Assembly (NCBI GenBank): GCA_903813345.2
Contig: CAIIXF020000003.1
Coordinates: 6,595,815-6,659,814 of the forward strand
DNA length: 64,000 bases
Direction of reading: 5' to 3'
Source: Owenia fusiformis
Lineage: Eukaryota > Annelida > Polychaeta > Sabellida > Oweniidae
The first letter of the stretch is position 1; each line of letters starts with the position of its first letter. Positions 1 through 13,100 of this stretch are shown one piece after another. A model generated the notes under the pieces. It did no database searches. It saw only the letters and a program-made list of their open reading frames with translations, and had not been told where the DNA came from. Position numbers and translations under genes: made by a program.

Positions 1-22
1 AAAAAATCATAGGATGTTCTTA

Positions 23-290
23 TTATCCTACATTTACAAGGAGTGTACTAAATGTATAATATCATTGCAAAATGAATTTCATGCCAAATAGAGTCAATTT
101 GGCGGGAAATAAACAACCGGAGTATATCGTCACAATATCCTCCGCATATTGGGTTTTCCGGAGTATATCGTCACAATATCCTCCGCCCGGAGTATATCAT
201 CACGATATCCTCCGGTTATTCCTTTTGCCAATAAATATCAAATTTATTTTTTGATGTTATTATACATTTAGTACACTAAGTGTAGGATAA
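23..290. mobile_element. MITE with about 40-bp terminal inverted repeats
   Basis: TTATCCTACATTTACAAGG...GTACTAAATGTATAATA at the left is mirrored by TATTATACATTTAGTACAC...GTAGGATAA at the right. The core (about 115-227) holds three copies of a self-complementary 28-bp unit beginning CCGGAGTATATC. No coding capacity. Target duplication not clear. Confidence -1.
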
Positions 291-297
291 TGAACCA

Positions 298-905
298 ATA
301 TTTCACTCTATTGAGGTGAATACCTGTACATCTTTCACAAGTGATATTCCACGAACCCCGAAGGGCAAGTGGAATATCACCTTGTGAAAGTGCTACAGGT
401 ATTCACCGAAAATAGAGTGAAATATTTGTTTTATTATATCACTGTCTAGCTAAACATCCCTAATATTATTAAGTCATAGGTTAACATTGAAATACATATA
501 TTTCAAATTTGAAACTCGGTTCGTCTGCCATTTTGACTTACACTGAACTAAATTATTTACACTGAACGAAAACAAATTCTTTGAAAATTCCCGGGAGCGT
601 GGGATATCGCTAGATATCTCACGGTTGTCTTATCTGATTAGCATTGCCATTGAATATCGCCAGATATCCTACGACATGTGACCCGGTTTTGACCAATCAT
701 ACTGTCGCTAGCTAGATAGTGATATAATAATAAGCGATATTCAATGGAAGTCACGTGACCTCCTTTGAATATCAAATGATATTCACCAGTCGTAATTCTA
801 ATTATATTTTTATTTTACCCAGGAATACATTGTTATGATTAATTAGACATCAATAGCTTTTCATTCCATTATAATTAATGAATGAGGAATATAACAGTAC
901 ATTAG
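298..905. mobile_element. Composite fold-back element (hairpin plus larger palindrome)
   Basis: 298-425 forms a near-perfect hairpin (arms TTTCACTCTATT...GGTGAATACCTGTA and complement). 428-456 pairs with 710-738 (TTATTATATCACT...CTAGCTA). 785-905 recurs in opposite orientation next to a related hairpin at 29716-29960. Nested or rearranged copies of one MITE family are the simplest reading. Confidence -1.
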
Positions 906-1160
906 ATATGTGATGTCAGTATATTCACAATTTACATATCTCTGATGTCAGTATCTACTTTACTGTTTAGATTTCACTCATGTCTTATATCTACCTTACT
1001 ATTTAGATTTATATTATGTCAGTATTCCTAAATTTCGGTATCTCTGATGTCAGTATCTGCTTTACTGTTAAGACTTATATAATGTCAATATTCCCTAACT
1101 TTAATGTCTCTGATGTCAGTATCTACTTTGCTGTTTCGATTTATGTGAGGTCATGATGGT
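905..1160. repeat. Short degenerate tandem repeat
   Basis: Four degraded copies of a unit of about 60 bp around CTCTGATGTCAGTATCTACT and TACTGTTTAGATTT. Confidence -1.
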
Positions 1161-1366
1161 CTTAGCTCTAAGCTCCAAGAATTAATTTGTTATATGTGTC
1201 ACTATGTCATTGGGGCTAGGGCTGTATGACAGTGACTACTTCAATGGTTTTTAGGGATTGGTTTATTTTTTACATTTATGTTTACAGTAAACCTCCACAA
1301 ATAAGTAAGAGGCAAAAAAAAAAATTTGTATAAATGTAGTAACAACTAATACTGGCTGGCCTTTAC

Positions 1367-1866
1367 CAATGCAGGCCTGTCACCTGTCCCGCAATTTGCG
1401 TATTTGTCACGCATTTGCTGAAGAATTTGAAGTCACGCCAGTTATTATTGCGTGACAGAAAATGTCACGCAAATACGCATTTTACCTGGTAATTGTCAAG
1501 CAAAAATATTTCTGTATATTTATAAAAAAGATCGTCTACACAGCAAAAATACGAACGCCGGAAAAAAAGTACGCATTTCGTTTGGACTTTTCACGCGAAT
1601 TACGTAAATGTCACGCATTCCGTTCGAAATTTTTCGTACCTACTCCCCCCCCCCCCATTGATGGATGTTTGAAACGCGAGCGTAGCGATCGCGAAAAATT
1701 TAAGGTGTTCAAAATTTGGCAAGATGTAATAAAATTTAAACCAAGCTGTTCAAAATTTGGATCAAGGTGTTCAGATTTGGACCAAGGTGTCCACATTTTG
1801 AGGGGAGGTGTTCAACATTTCCAAGTCACTCATGTTAGGTGTTCCCAAGTTGACAGGCCTGCCAAT
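1367..1866. mobile_element. Probable MITE with GCAGGCCTGTCA ends
   Basis: CAATGCAGGCCTGTCA at the left and TGACAGGCCTGCCAATG at the right are inverted. The inside has scattered TGTCACGCA motifs in both orientations and a run of 13 C. No transposase. Confidence -1.
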
Positions 1867-2235
1867 GTATCATGGGGTGTCATCCAATGAATGATGATGA
1901 CTGGACTTTCTCAATGAGATATGATCTTTCATTGAAATGATGTTATGGCTCACCCCACTGAACCCTTGCCTTGTCAAGCTAGACTGAGATATGATAGGTT
2001 TAACCTACTGGTCTATTGTATATGAACCTTATCTGATCATAAAAGCTTGTGCATCTTAATGAGAAAAATTGTCATACCAGTTAGGAGTGGGTCTTAACTA
2101 TTTTCTAATTAGGCTTTAAGTTTATTTGAGGATAAATATTTGTTAGTACAGGTTTTATTGAGTATAAAGTTTTTTGGCAATCATTTTGAAAGAGACATTC
2201 CTTAGTCATTTTAATTGAATTTGAACATGATTTCT

Positions 2236-2613
2236 TACCCTGCGTGCAGAGTCTAGTTAAACTACACTCTGCCTAGTAGAGACCATATTACAGTTTAGTA
2301 GCCCCGCCCCTACGACGGGTACCGGTGACAGTTTGGGTAATAAATCACTTTTGACCCACGCGCTGACCTTTCTTCGATCAATCAGCGAGCTTGAAGAAAC
2401 ATACGCCAAATGCGTTCTAATTAAATATGAGCATGTCATTGGTCAATTCCGGGCTCAACGATGACGTCAGAAGGAATGACCATATATAGAACGTCGGTCA
2501 AATTTGGCCGACGAACACTGATTGGCGCGGTGAGTTCACAGGTTTATTTTAGTTTGAAAGAGTGAAGACGAAGCTCTCTTTTAAGAAGTGAAGTCAAACG
2601 AATGCAAAGGGTA
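2236..2613. mobile_element. 378-bp MITE, copy 1, with 9-bp target duplication
   Basis: Starts TACCCTGCGTGCAGAG, ends AATGCAAAGGGTA, and is flanked on both sides by ATGATTTCT (2227-2235 and 2614-2622). Ends share a short inverted TACCCT. It contains a TGACGTCA-like site and CATATATAG. A 9-bp duplication points to Mutator-like or Merlin-like DNA transposons; no transposase is present. Nearly identical to 5911-6293. Confidence -1.
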
Positions 2614-3498
2614 ATGATTTCTGCAACTTAAATCTTTTATAGCTTCCATATTTAATCAGATGATGAGTATTATTATCTAATTTTCATTACAATTGCCAAA
2701 TGAAATGGGTAATATTTTTCAAACTTTTATGTTGATATCTACAAATTAATACAGAATACATAGTCCAAAATCAAAAATATATTTTAAATTATGTTATGAT
2801 ATTTACCTCAAAAATTTTTCATTTTTTCTAAAGTGTAGAACTGCCTTAAGGCCCATCATTCATTCATTTTATTTTGTTGGTGCTAAATCAAACCATATGT
2901 AAGGATGCCTAAAGGATATGAGATCTTGCAACAATTAGGTTGGATGAAGGATAAAGAGTTTAGGAGTAATTGATAAAAGGTAAAAGGCTGAATGATTTTA
3001 TATCATTGCAGTATGAGGTCTGCGCCTGTTGGCTACATCTATCTATTTTACAGCTTGTATTTCTTGAAATTAGGAACTGATGGGGCTTGCAAAAAGCCAT
3101 TTCTCATTGAGTCAGATTTGCACTCAAATCTAAACTATATAAAAATATATGGCAATGTATGCCATTAAAATGCAGTTAAATCTGCCATTGAATTTAAAAC
3201 AGATGATTCAATCAATATCAATATTTTCAAAATTAATTACATAACTGTGATTTCAAATTCCCATTGTAGGATCCCCGCCCTTTACTACATGTATGTCTTG
3301 GAGGGCTAGCATTAGATGAGGCACTGTTAAATCAGAACACCCTGCATCCTTCATTCAAAGGACTTCATTTATTACTCAATTTATGGAAAGAAGTGAAATA
3401 CCCTTGGACCAAGGATGCATCAGAATAGAAAATTTGGAGGTTTTGGAAATAAAGTCAAGTTATGTTTTGAGAATCAGCATAAAATAAGCAAAAATGCC

Positions 3499-3712
3499 AT
3501 ATTCCAATGTTTACTATTCTGTCAAGGTTAAATCATATTCCAATGTTTAACCAACAAACTATTTTGTCAAAGTTAAATCATATTCCAATGTTTAACAAAC
3601 AAACTATTTTATCAAAGTTAAATCATTTTCCAATATTTAACAATTATTTTGTCAAAGTTAAATCATATTCCAATGTTTAACAAACAAACTATTTTGTCAA
3701 AGTTAAATCAAT
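3499..3712. repeat. Minisatellite, about 48-bp unit
   Basis: About five copies of a unit containing CATATTCCAATGTTTAACAA and ATTTTGTCAAAGTTAAAT, some shortened. Confidence -1.
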
Positions 3713-4029
3713 CACAAAAAATGTTATTCATCTTTGAACGCATTTATTTTCTGATTGCAAAATAAATACCAGATATTCTGCATGCACATGTGAGATGCTC
3801 TGAATTATGATTGTCTGATGTATACCAACATCCAACCTTAAAGCATGCCATATATGGCAGTACCAATATTGCATGCAAATCAGCTAAGAATGTTGCATTA
3901 TGACTAATGAGTGGTGAGAGATACAATTATGACTCTAGAGGTAAGATAGGTATGACGACCTTAAAAACCACAGTTATTAAGTAGCTGGCTGCCAAACCTG
4001 ACTCTGTGATTCTTGGGAAAAATAGATAC

Positions 4030-4250
4030 ATATAAGTATGAATATAGGAGGAATGTGATGATAATGGGGAGGGATACAGTTATTATAGAGAGGAGCATGA
4101 TGATAGCAAGGAGGAAAACATTGATAATAGAGAGGAATTTGATGATAGTAGGAAGAAAAATAATGATTATCTTAATAAGGGGATGAACATGATGATAATT
4201 GGGAAGAAAACAATGATAGCAGGGGGAAAACATTGATAGTAGGGGAACAT
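4030..4250. repeat. Degenerate GATGATA-type tandem repeat
   Basis: Irregular purine-rich repeats of about 30 bp (GATGATAGTAGGAAGAAAA-like). The long reading frame over it is a repeat artefact. Confidence -1.
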
Positions 4251-5068
4251 GGTGTTAATTATGAAACTAATTATTGTTCAATGTTTTTTTTGTCGGGGTG
4301 AGTATGGGGCATCAGGAAAATTGAAATTCCAACTCATACAAAATGAGACTTATAAAATCTCACCAACAACGAAGCAATATTTCAAAAGCTATGTAGAAAC
4401 TCCTCCATTAAATCACATGCTAGTCATGTATGTTATGGTCATCCCCATCCTTCACCTTGCTGAAAAAACATTTGAATCTCTAGAACAAGATTCTATAGGA
4501 GGATTTTGCTGGCTCTGATCAAGGATACGAATAAATGGATGAGAGCTTTATCAGATAACCTGCTCGTACTAATCCCCTTTATTCAATCAAATTACCACTT
4601 AGTCAGTGCATTGAATCTGTAAACGGACAATCTACTGAATAAGTTATTACATCAATGTGATGTGATATTTGATGGACAGTCTTTTGTAAGAGCATGGTGG
4701 GACTCGGGTCTCATCTAATAGACCTCTGTCCGTGAAAATGAAAAAAATAAAATACAAAAGAAAATGGAACGGAAAGCTTATTGTATTATTTTTTAAGAGG
4801 TTATCTCTGATGAAGAAAAATCACCTCATTGTCCCGAGACCTTAAAAAGGAACCTCATCAGCTCAAGATAAATTGTCCCACTGTCTCCTTGATAAAGATC
4901 CTCTTAGCCCAACATCCTCTTATAGGTACAATTAGTGGTATGTATTAGTTACCAAGTTGTGATTTCTAACAGTGATTCAACCAAGTAATAACTAAGTTTG
5001 TATTCTCTCATTATGTCACCACAAGAATTGGTATGACAAATTGTTATTGTGACAGCATTCGGAGTCCA

Positions 5069-5120
5069 GAGTCTGTAACAAATGGCAGGTTTTGTGACAT
5101 TTTGGATGTTAATGCCTCAA
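5069..5120. repeat. Dispersed 50-bp repeat, copy A
   Basis: CTGTAACAAATGGCAGGT followed by GTGACATTTTGGATGTTAAT. Also at 8624-8672 and, diverged, 14446-14510, all in the same orientation. Nature unknown. Confidence -1.
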
Positions 5121-5647
5121 ATGTTAAAGGATCTAAATCACTTGAACTTGAAACATATGTGACATTCCAATACTTATTGCATCTTTCCATTTTGCAACTA
5201 GTAACATGCTCTAATTTAGTTGGACATATTCGTTGACTTGATGTAATCTGTTAGGAGTATGCTTGTAGTTATATCTGTATATGTATATTCCTGTTCAGTG
5301 CATCAAGTTTATCCATAATTTATAATACCAATGCCTTCTTTCTAGCATTCTGCACTCACTAGGCCCTGACAGAGCAATTTTATGAGACAAATTACCTCAT
5401 AATCCAGTATGTAACTTCCTGTTATAGTACAGCTACTAGAACTAACTCCTCTACTTCATGTGTTATGAGTTGTGTAGTGTTTTTGGTATAACATGCAGTG
5501 GTTATCATAATGCTGGGTGCAGTTAGTTCATTGTGCAGTGGGTTCATAGTTTAATGCAAGATAAATTTTGATTTTAAGTGGTATGTTCGATGAGTTTATG
5601 GCTTTTGGGAGCATTACGATTAGGACTAGATATTGTACCAGAATTGT

Positions 5648-5885
5648 GTGGTAATGTTGCTGAATGGTCTGGTAACATTGCTGAATGGTCTGGTAACATT
5701 GCTGAATGGTCTGGTAACATTGCTGAATAATCTAGTAACATTGCAGAATGGTCGAGTAACATCACATAATGGGTTGTTATATTATTATATTATAGAATGG
5801 TCTGGTAACATTGCTGAATGATCTGGTAACATTGTAGAATGGTTGAGTAACATCACATAATGGGTTGGTTATATAATGTATTGTA
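5648..5885. repeat. Minisatellite, 21-bp unit
   Basis: Copies of GAATGGTCTGGTAACATTGCT with degenerate members, in two blocks that both end in a TAACATCACATAATGGGTTG segment, so a higher-order duplication is visible. The MITE copy 2 begins 26 bp later. Confidence -1.
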
Positions 5886-5910
5886 GAATGCATTCAGTCC
5901 CATTCAAAGT

Positions 5911-6293
5911 TACCCTGCGTGCAGAGTCTAGTTAAACTACACTCTGCCTAGTAGAGACCATATTACAGTTTAGTAGCCCCGCCCCCACGACGGGTACCGG
6001 TGACAGTTTGGGTAATAATATAAATCACTTCTGACCTATGTGCTGACCTTTCTTCCACCATTCAGCGAGCCTGAACAAACATACGCCAAATGCGTTCTAA
6101 TTAAATATGCGCATGTCATTGGTCAATTCCGGGCTCAACGATGACGTCAGAAGGAATGACCATATATAGAAAGTCGGTCAAATTTGGCGGACGAACACTG
6201 ATTGGCGCGGTGAGTTCACAGGTTTATTTTAGTTTGAAAGAGTGAAGACGAAGCTCTCTTTTAAGAAGTGAAGTCAAACGAATGCAAAGGGTA
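5911..6293. mobile_element. 383-bp MITE, copy 2, with 9-bp target duplication
   Basis: Same family and orientation as 2236-2613, very few differences. Flanked by ATTCAAAGT at 5902-5910 and 6294-6302. Two different, perfect 9-bp duplications fix the element's ends exactly and show separate insertions, not a segmental duplication. Confidence -1.
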
Positions 6294-6610
6294 ATTCAAA
6301 GTCTCCTTCATATATGATTTTTGCTACTCTTGCATAAAATCTAAAATAGAATGTTGACTTTATTTAGATTATTGACTGAGGGAATTGTTTATAATGAGAG
6401 ATTCTCATGTTTATGCTTTGTTTCCTTTGCTTGTGTTTGAACAAACCTGTTCCACTCATATATTAATTCAAGCAAGATGTTAGTCTAACATATAATGGTA
6501 TTGATTTGAATCTGTTTTCCATTTCTTGGGTAAGGTTTTTTATTCAGTTGGAATGTGTTGGGTATGTTAATGATACGGATGATGACTGTTGTTGTTCTTA
6601 CTTGTTATGC

Positions 6611-7300
6611 ACAATCTGGTACAGTCTGGTCTTGTATGGCCTGGTTGTGTATAGACTGGTCTCGTCCAGTATGATCAAGTGCAGTATTGTCTGTGCCGCA
6701 GTCTGGCCTCATCCAGTCTCATCTGGTGCAGTCTGGTCTAGTCCAGTCTGATCTGGTGCAGTCTGGTCTAGTCCAGTCTGATCTGGTGCAGTCTGGTCTA
6801 GTCCAGTCTCAAGTGCAATATGGCTTAGTATAGACTGGTCTAGTCCAGTATGATCAAGTGCAGTATATATCTGGTGCAGTCTTGTCTAGTCCAGTCTCAT
6901 CTGGTGCAGTCTGGTCTAATCCAGTCTCAAGTGCAATATGGCTTAGTATAGACTGGTCTAGTTCAGTATGATCAAGTGCAATACGGATTAATATATAGAC
7001 TAGTCTAGTCCAGTGTTATCAATTGCAGTATTGTCTGGTGCAGTCTGGCCCAGTCCAGTCTGAATTGGTGCAGTCTGGTCTAGTCCAGTCTGATCTGGTG
7101 CAGTCTAGTCTTGTCCAGTCTCATCAAGTGCAATATGGCTTACTATAGACTGATCTAGTCCAGTATGATCAAGTGCAGAATTGTCTGGTGCAGTCTGTCC
7201 CAGTCCAGTCTGAACTGGTGCAGTCTGGTCTAATCCAGTCTGATCCTATCTAGTCTGGTCTGGTCCAGTTGAATTTGGTACAATCTAGTCTAATCTGGAA
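6611..7300. repeat. Minisatellite of CAGTCTGGTCTAGTCC type
   Basis: Roughly 690 bp of short related units (10-bp CAGTCTGGTC themes arranged in about 30-bp higher-order units, with longer blocks containing CAAGTGCAATATGGCTTA). Strand-asymmetric (TG-rich). Confidence -1.
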
Positions 7301-9674
7301 TAATAGTCTTGTCATGTAAACCATACAGATACAAAAATAGTCAACACACTCTGCAATCACCAGATCACTTCATCAAAAGCAATTGTATTTTCGAAGAAAA
7401 TTACTGACAAAATAAATCAAATTCAAGACTCTAATTTCTTATGGCCACCCAGTTTTAAATTGGCCCCATGGGTGTATGTATATGGATAGGAATGTCCAAT
7501 TGTCCGTACTCATCATTTCATCGATCCATACATATTACCCTTTTATTAGCCACTATCATAAAATGCATCACCATCAATTTTCATGCAAGTCGATACCTCT
7601 ATCATCATTGCTAGAATTTCAATTTTACCTGTTTTTTTTTTATTTTGTTTGTGAACAATTCTAGAATTATTGTTATTTTACCTTTAGTGTTAGCCATTTT
7701 GCCTGTTGGTAGAAATTCAGATGAAACCCCTGTACATGCAGGATCTCTTTATACATATTCATACAGGGATTCGAGAGTGTCAAGGAATCACTCAATTGCA
7801 TTAGAAATCTACTTGGAAATCAAAATGAATGAATCAATGAATGTTTAAGAGCCTGAACAGACTTTTAACTAGATTATACACCACCAATAGCTCAAGGCAT
7901 TATTTTAATGGGTTAAAATATGGTAATTTAAAAAATTAGAAAACATTATATTAGGGAAGTTTACAGTCATCATGATTATATGAATTATATGTGTGATTGT
8001 TGTTAAGTGCAGTCATTGAAATGAGGAATTAATTCAACCCAGACTTATGATAAAGCTATAATTTTCTTCAAATGAGCAATCGTACCTCAATCAATGCATT
8101 GAACTTTGCATTGTAACTCTATTGATAATAAAAATGAAGAAATGAAAGGAGCTCATGTGTCTCAAACTCAAGACCTCATGGTTACGGTGACAGTACTTAG
8201 CATGTCATGTTCAGTGCTCTAACCCAAAAAAGGTAGCTTCATCATACAGCCAATCTGGCTTGAACAAACCTATTTCGGTGCCTCGATATGGTTCAAAGTG
8301 AGACTTACAGGTATCTTTTGGGTGATTTTGGTTTGTTTGACATGTTGAACTGTTATTGTGTCTGCTCTTGTTGTTTGATTTTGCACCTTTAATTAAAATT
8401 GTTAGCGGGAGGTAGCACCCAAACCCAGGCTTCTTGCATTAGAATCACATATGGCATACTTTATGCATGTAGCATATCTTAAGACCATGATTTAGATTTA
8501 TATCAGCTACATTTAAGGATTGGGTACCATGGTTGAGGAGGATGGTCATTCTTATGTCGCCAAAAAGAATTGTTATATAGCCAGCTTTTTTTGTAGTATT
8601 TGGTTGGGGTTTGGTGGTCAGCAGCTGTAACAAATGGCAGGTGGTGACATTTTGCATGTTAATGCTGTGTTTGTGATTGGCATTTAATTACTGGCATTAT
8701 AGAATGACTGGCATTGCAAGCAGTGGTTGAAAGCTTGTTGCTACATTTATAAATATGTGTAATTTTCCTGGTGGTGACATTATTCATGATAGTGGCTTTA
8801 TCTGTATAGTTCAGGCTATTTGGGTTTTGTTTCTTTTATTTTACTTGCTGTGTTTTGCTATCCTCTGGTATTTTCTCTCTTGGCACATGAACTAGATTTA
8901 CATATTTATACTTTATACTGTACTTGGTGAACTCGTTCGATCAAATACCCTAGATTAAGAGGCATATTATATGAAAAAGCTAGATGGCTAGGCCAAATAT
9001 AATAGTCAATTAAATAATGTTTTGGGATTTTATATAAAAGAGAAAGTCATTCCATTTCAATCTTTTGAAGTCATAAAAGCTATTATTGTTATATAATGAG
9101 ACCAGGGATCGATAAATCCCATTGGAACCCAACTGCTGTATCATTAAAAGAAGATTTCAATACGAGGAGTTATTAATTTCATAAATATTTTATAGTATGA
9201 TGTTTAATACTATTCCAAGCATGTGGTCGGAGTCCTCTCCTTGTACTCATCTTTCTGTTGCACTATCATTATGGTATGAGTCTAGGGAAATCAATAAGAG
9301 GAAAGGCAGAAGTTGTGTCAAAAAATCAGGGTAAATATTGCCCCCCCCCCATGCATATCTAACATTGGAACCTCTGTTCATCCCGACTTAGATTAAACTA
9401 TCTGGACAAGTGTATCTTTAATATTTCCCATTGTGCAGTGTTGTATAGCATCATATTTTTCCAAACATATTAATTTTGGCTAATATGTCTATTTGTGAAT
9501 TTAACATGATTCAAATAATATTTTATGTGATTGTGCTATTGAAATCAATGGGTATTACAATACTTTTAGATGAATCAATTTAATGCGAGTGAATTGAAAA
9601 AAATGCAAAGTCGCATGCAGTGATTTATACACGTTAATATAGTAACCTTTCGAACCCATGTCTTTAAAGAATTA
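7301..9674. other. No gene recognised
   Basis: AT-rich sequence. Apart from the 50-bp repeat at 8624 and a C run near 9345 nothing supported is seen. Confidence -1.
8624..8672. repeat. Dispersed 50-bp repeat, copy B
   Basis: Same core as copy A, CTGTAACAAATGGCAGGT and GTGACATTTTGCATGTTAAT. Confidence -1.
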
Positions 9675-9943
9675 CAGTACAATCTGTCTCATTCAAACAC
9701 CTCTCATCTTGCTTCATCAAGCTTCGGACCTATCCTCGATAGAACGTAGTGATTGAGCGTGGGAACCGACGAGGAACACCTCTTGGACCAGCCAAATATG
9801 TTTTGATTAGCAGATGATCACATTTCAAGGTGTATATAACATGTAAGACAATGGGAGATAACAAAGGGACCAAGAAACTTTGTCACATTGGGCTTTACTC
9901 AGATTAGAGACGTACTGGAGTGTTCGATATATAAGTTTCACTG
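9675..9943. mobile_element. Pogo-like MITE, copy 1
   Basis: Begins after TA with CAGTACAATCTGTCTCATTC and ends TTCGATATATAAGTTTCACTG; inverted, these match the CAGTAAAACCTGTATATCTGAA type of end used by pogo/Tigger elements. No transposase. Confidence -1.
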
Positions 9944-10127
9944 TGTTGAAAATGGTGTAGAAGCGTTCGATATATAAGTTTCACTGTGTTGAAAAGGGTG
10001 TAGAAGCGTTTGATATATAAGTTTCACTGTGTTGAAAAGGGTGTAGAAGCGTTCGATATATAAGTTTCACTGTGTTGAAAAGGGTGTAGAAGCGTTTGAT
10101 ATATAAGTTTCACTGTGTTGAAAAGGG
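9922..10127. repeat. 43-bp tandem array grown from a pogo-like MITE end
   Basis: Five copies of a unit including GTTCGATATATAAGTTTCAC and TGTTGAAAAGGGTGTAGAAG. The first copy is the right end of the MITE at 9675-9943, so the array includes the transposon terminus in every unit. Confidence -1.
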
Positions 10128-13100
10128 CACAATTACACCAAAGTGATATCTTAACATGATCACAGTGGAAATGATAGGCAGACATAATAGTATTAAAAGT
10201 GAAGTTAACCAAGGGAGAATTGAATGATAAAATAACTCTAGTTTCTATTGATAACACATTACGCTGATAGATTCTCATAGAAAACTTAATGTTCTATTTT
10301 ATTTGCTTAATACATCTTGGAAGAAATCACTTAAGATTTCATTTGGAACTCATGATAAGTCATTTAGACAGCCTATTCAGCTTGATAAACAAATCAGATT
10401 CAGTTTTAAAAACTATTATCTACTCTACGGGACAAATGGATGGTATAAAGGGGCACATATTGTCATTAAATTTGATATATACCACTTAAGTATGTTCGAG
10501 ATGATGATGAAATCATCCATTTATTCATTTAGCAATCACAATTTTAGATTTTTTGCTTGTCTGAACAACGGAAGAAGCCATCTGCAGGATTTATCAAATC
10601 ATTAAGTCAGAAAATATCACAACGAACATCTTCTCCTTTCCAAATAAGGACCTAAAATGGAGGTTATTTTGGAACTACTTTAATGTCACTTTTGGGACTC
10701 AGATAGACTCATCCTAAGTCACCCAGTCAATATTATGCAATGAAATATTAAAAGCTTTGAGACTTGGCATAAACATATAAATAAGAGGCTGATGCCAAAA
10801 TCATTGATTTGTAGCTGGTTTAAACTTGTGTTTGTAGTACGATTCACAGATACTGTAGTCAGATATTTCATTATGGTGTTAACAACTTTACAAAATGATG
10901 CACATTCGTGTCAGTGTGGCCCAGACAAATGGAGACTCCTCGAGACTACTGAGAAGGTGGTAGTTCGTAAATCATAGAAAGATTAGTCAATTGGGTAAAA
11001 TGATTTCTCAATTTTGGCTTTAGATAGTCTAAAAATATGTATATTTTATTCATGTAGTGGCTTACAAAATGTTCTCCTTTTCTTAAATTTTGCGAACTGG
11101 TTTCCTTATTCTAGTTAGGATTCTTATAGAGAATATACTCCAATATTGAATCAGTTAAATTGTCAATAAAAGATATAATAATATAGTATTGTAACATGTA
11201 TTTATAACATGTTTGCATCTTTTGGGAAATATTGTTTTAACAAGGTACTGTACATGATATAGTATGATAAGATAACAAGATTTATCTGATGGATACTAAA
11301 TATATATGGGGATAACAACACAAGATAAATTTGGTATATCTAAAATCGCATCCGACTCATATGACAATTTTTATTTCATTAGTTTTGAATTTGGTGCCAA
11401 ATAACCACATGTCTGTTTGATCCGCAACAATAAAGTTCCAAGATTATTTGCTCAGTAAAAATGAGTTCAATTTTTTCATGCAATCATTTTGCATTGAGTA
11501 AAAATAAGTTCACAGAAAATAGAATGAAAAAATTAGATAAGAATTAGAAAACAGCAACTATTAGGTGAAATTATTTTAAGTCCATACAAAAATAGCGACC
11601 ATAGGATAAATATGATATCCTATGATTTTCTCAGGCTAACATTTTTATCCACTCTTGGATGGGCAATATCCACTCATGGTTAAAAATGGTATCCCTAAAA
11701 AAATCATAGGATATCCTCTGTGTATCTCATTCAAATATGAACTTTTGCATTTATAAGTGAAAATTAAACAAATCACAATTAGTCATGACAATACTAAAGA
11801 TTCTACAGATGCAGTGTGATTTTTGCAGAGGGGCACATATTAGAGTCCAGATATTATTAATAACTCTGATTTGGTCTAAACTTATGCTGCATTATTGAAT
11901 GTGCAAAACTTTATCCCATTGCGAATGTAGTATGATAAGTAGAATGAGAATAGTGCTAACTGGTGTGAATACGGTTACAGTCATGTCATCGTGTCCTTTC
12001 TGCATTTCGCATCATACTGGGAGAAATGAACCATTAAAATCAAATCAATGGCAAATGAATAAAAATCTATAGCTGCATTTGTCATTGTTTCTTTCTGAAA
12101 GTGAATGTTAAGATAAAATGAATAGAAATTCAAACAAACTGGCGGATTTCATTTTAGGCCTTAGATTTATTTTGAAAAAGAGGCCTTTTTATACGAATTA
12201 GAATCTATTTTTGAAAAATAGGCCCAAATTTTCAAAAGGGCCCTAAGAATTTTTGAAAAAATATAATTTGCCTTCCCTTTACAATTTTGTACAATTTCTA
12301 AATTATACATGTACATCCTGTTGGAGGCTAAAAAGTCTTCAAAGAATTGTAGTCTGAAAATATTTAGCATATAAATCAAGTGAGTTTATTGAAGCGTCTT
12401 AACTGTCTGCGAAAGCTGTGTTTTTCAATCGCTACTTTTGCGGAGGATATGTTAAATGAAGTAAAGTGTGGATGTATTCGAAGCAGAAGCGTATGAGAGA
12501 ACTCCAGTATACTTGCATGTCTAATTATGTTGTATCTACAAGTAGTGACTGGATGCTTTAACAGGTATAATGAGAATGTAAGACCTCGCAAAATATAGCA
12601 ATTTATCTGATGTCACCCAAGGGAAATAAGAAACTGTATCCAAAGCAAGGCCAGGATTAATGACCTCGGAGTTTGATAAAGTTGTATATTTGCAACTCAT
12701 GGCGATCATAAGTGGAAACTTTGTATTTTTAAAATTCCCTTTTCGGAGGTTTTATCAGGAATTCAGCATCAAGAAGGTTAGAGTTCTCATCGTGCTAATT
12801 GGGGATTTATTCTAACTATTCTATGATCTGAAACAGCTGTTCCTCTCCGATCCTGGCCCTCGGAGAAAACATCAAAATCCTCATGTTTTGTTTAACGAAA
12901 TACAACTAAAATTAGAGTGTAAACTAAACGATAATAAAAATACAGTTGAAGATGATACTTTTAATTATATAAAAATGCCCAAAATATCACCCCTGATTCA
13001 AATTTTAAGAGAATGGTGAGTCGAATTGTTGGATTATTTATAGATTTTTTGTAAGGGTTAAGACACAGGTATCTTCACACATTACCTGTAGGTGTTGTTA

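Noticed and set aside
1462-1890. 142-residue open frame
   Set aside because: Lies within an inverted-repeat element with TGTCACGCA motifs and a C run; no protein family features.
2236-2613. SINE or duplicated promoter plus first exon
   Set aside because: No tRNA-like boxes or tail; exact 9-bp target duplications at both copies and an internally deleted third copy show a DNA-transposon-type element.
10303-10605. 100-residue open frame
   Set aside because: No recognisable domain, no splice partner and composition typical of AT-rich intergenic DNA.
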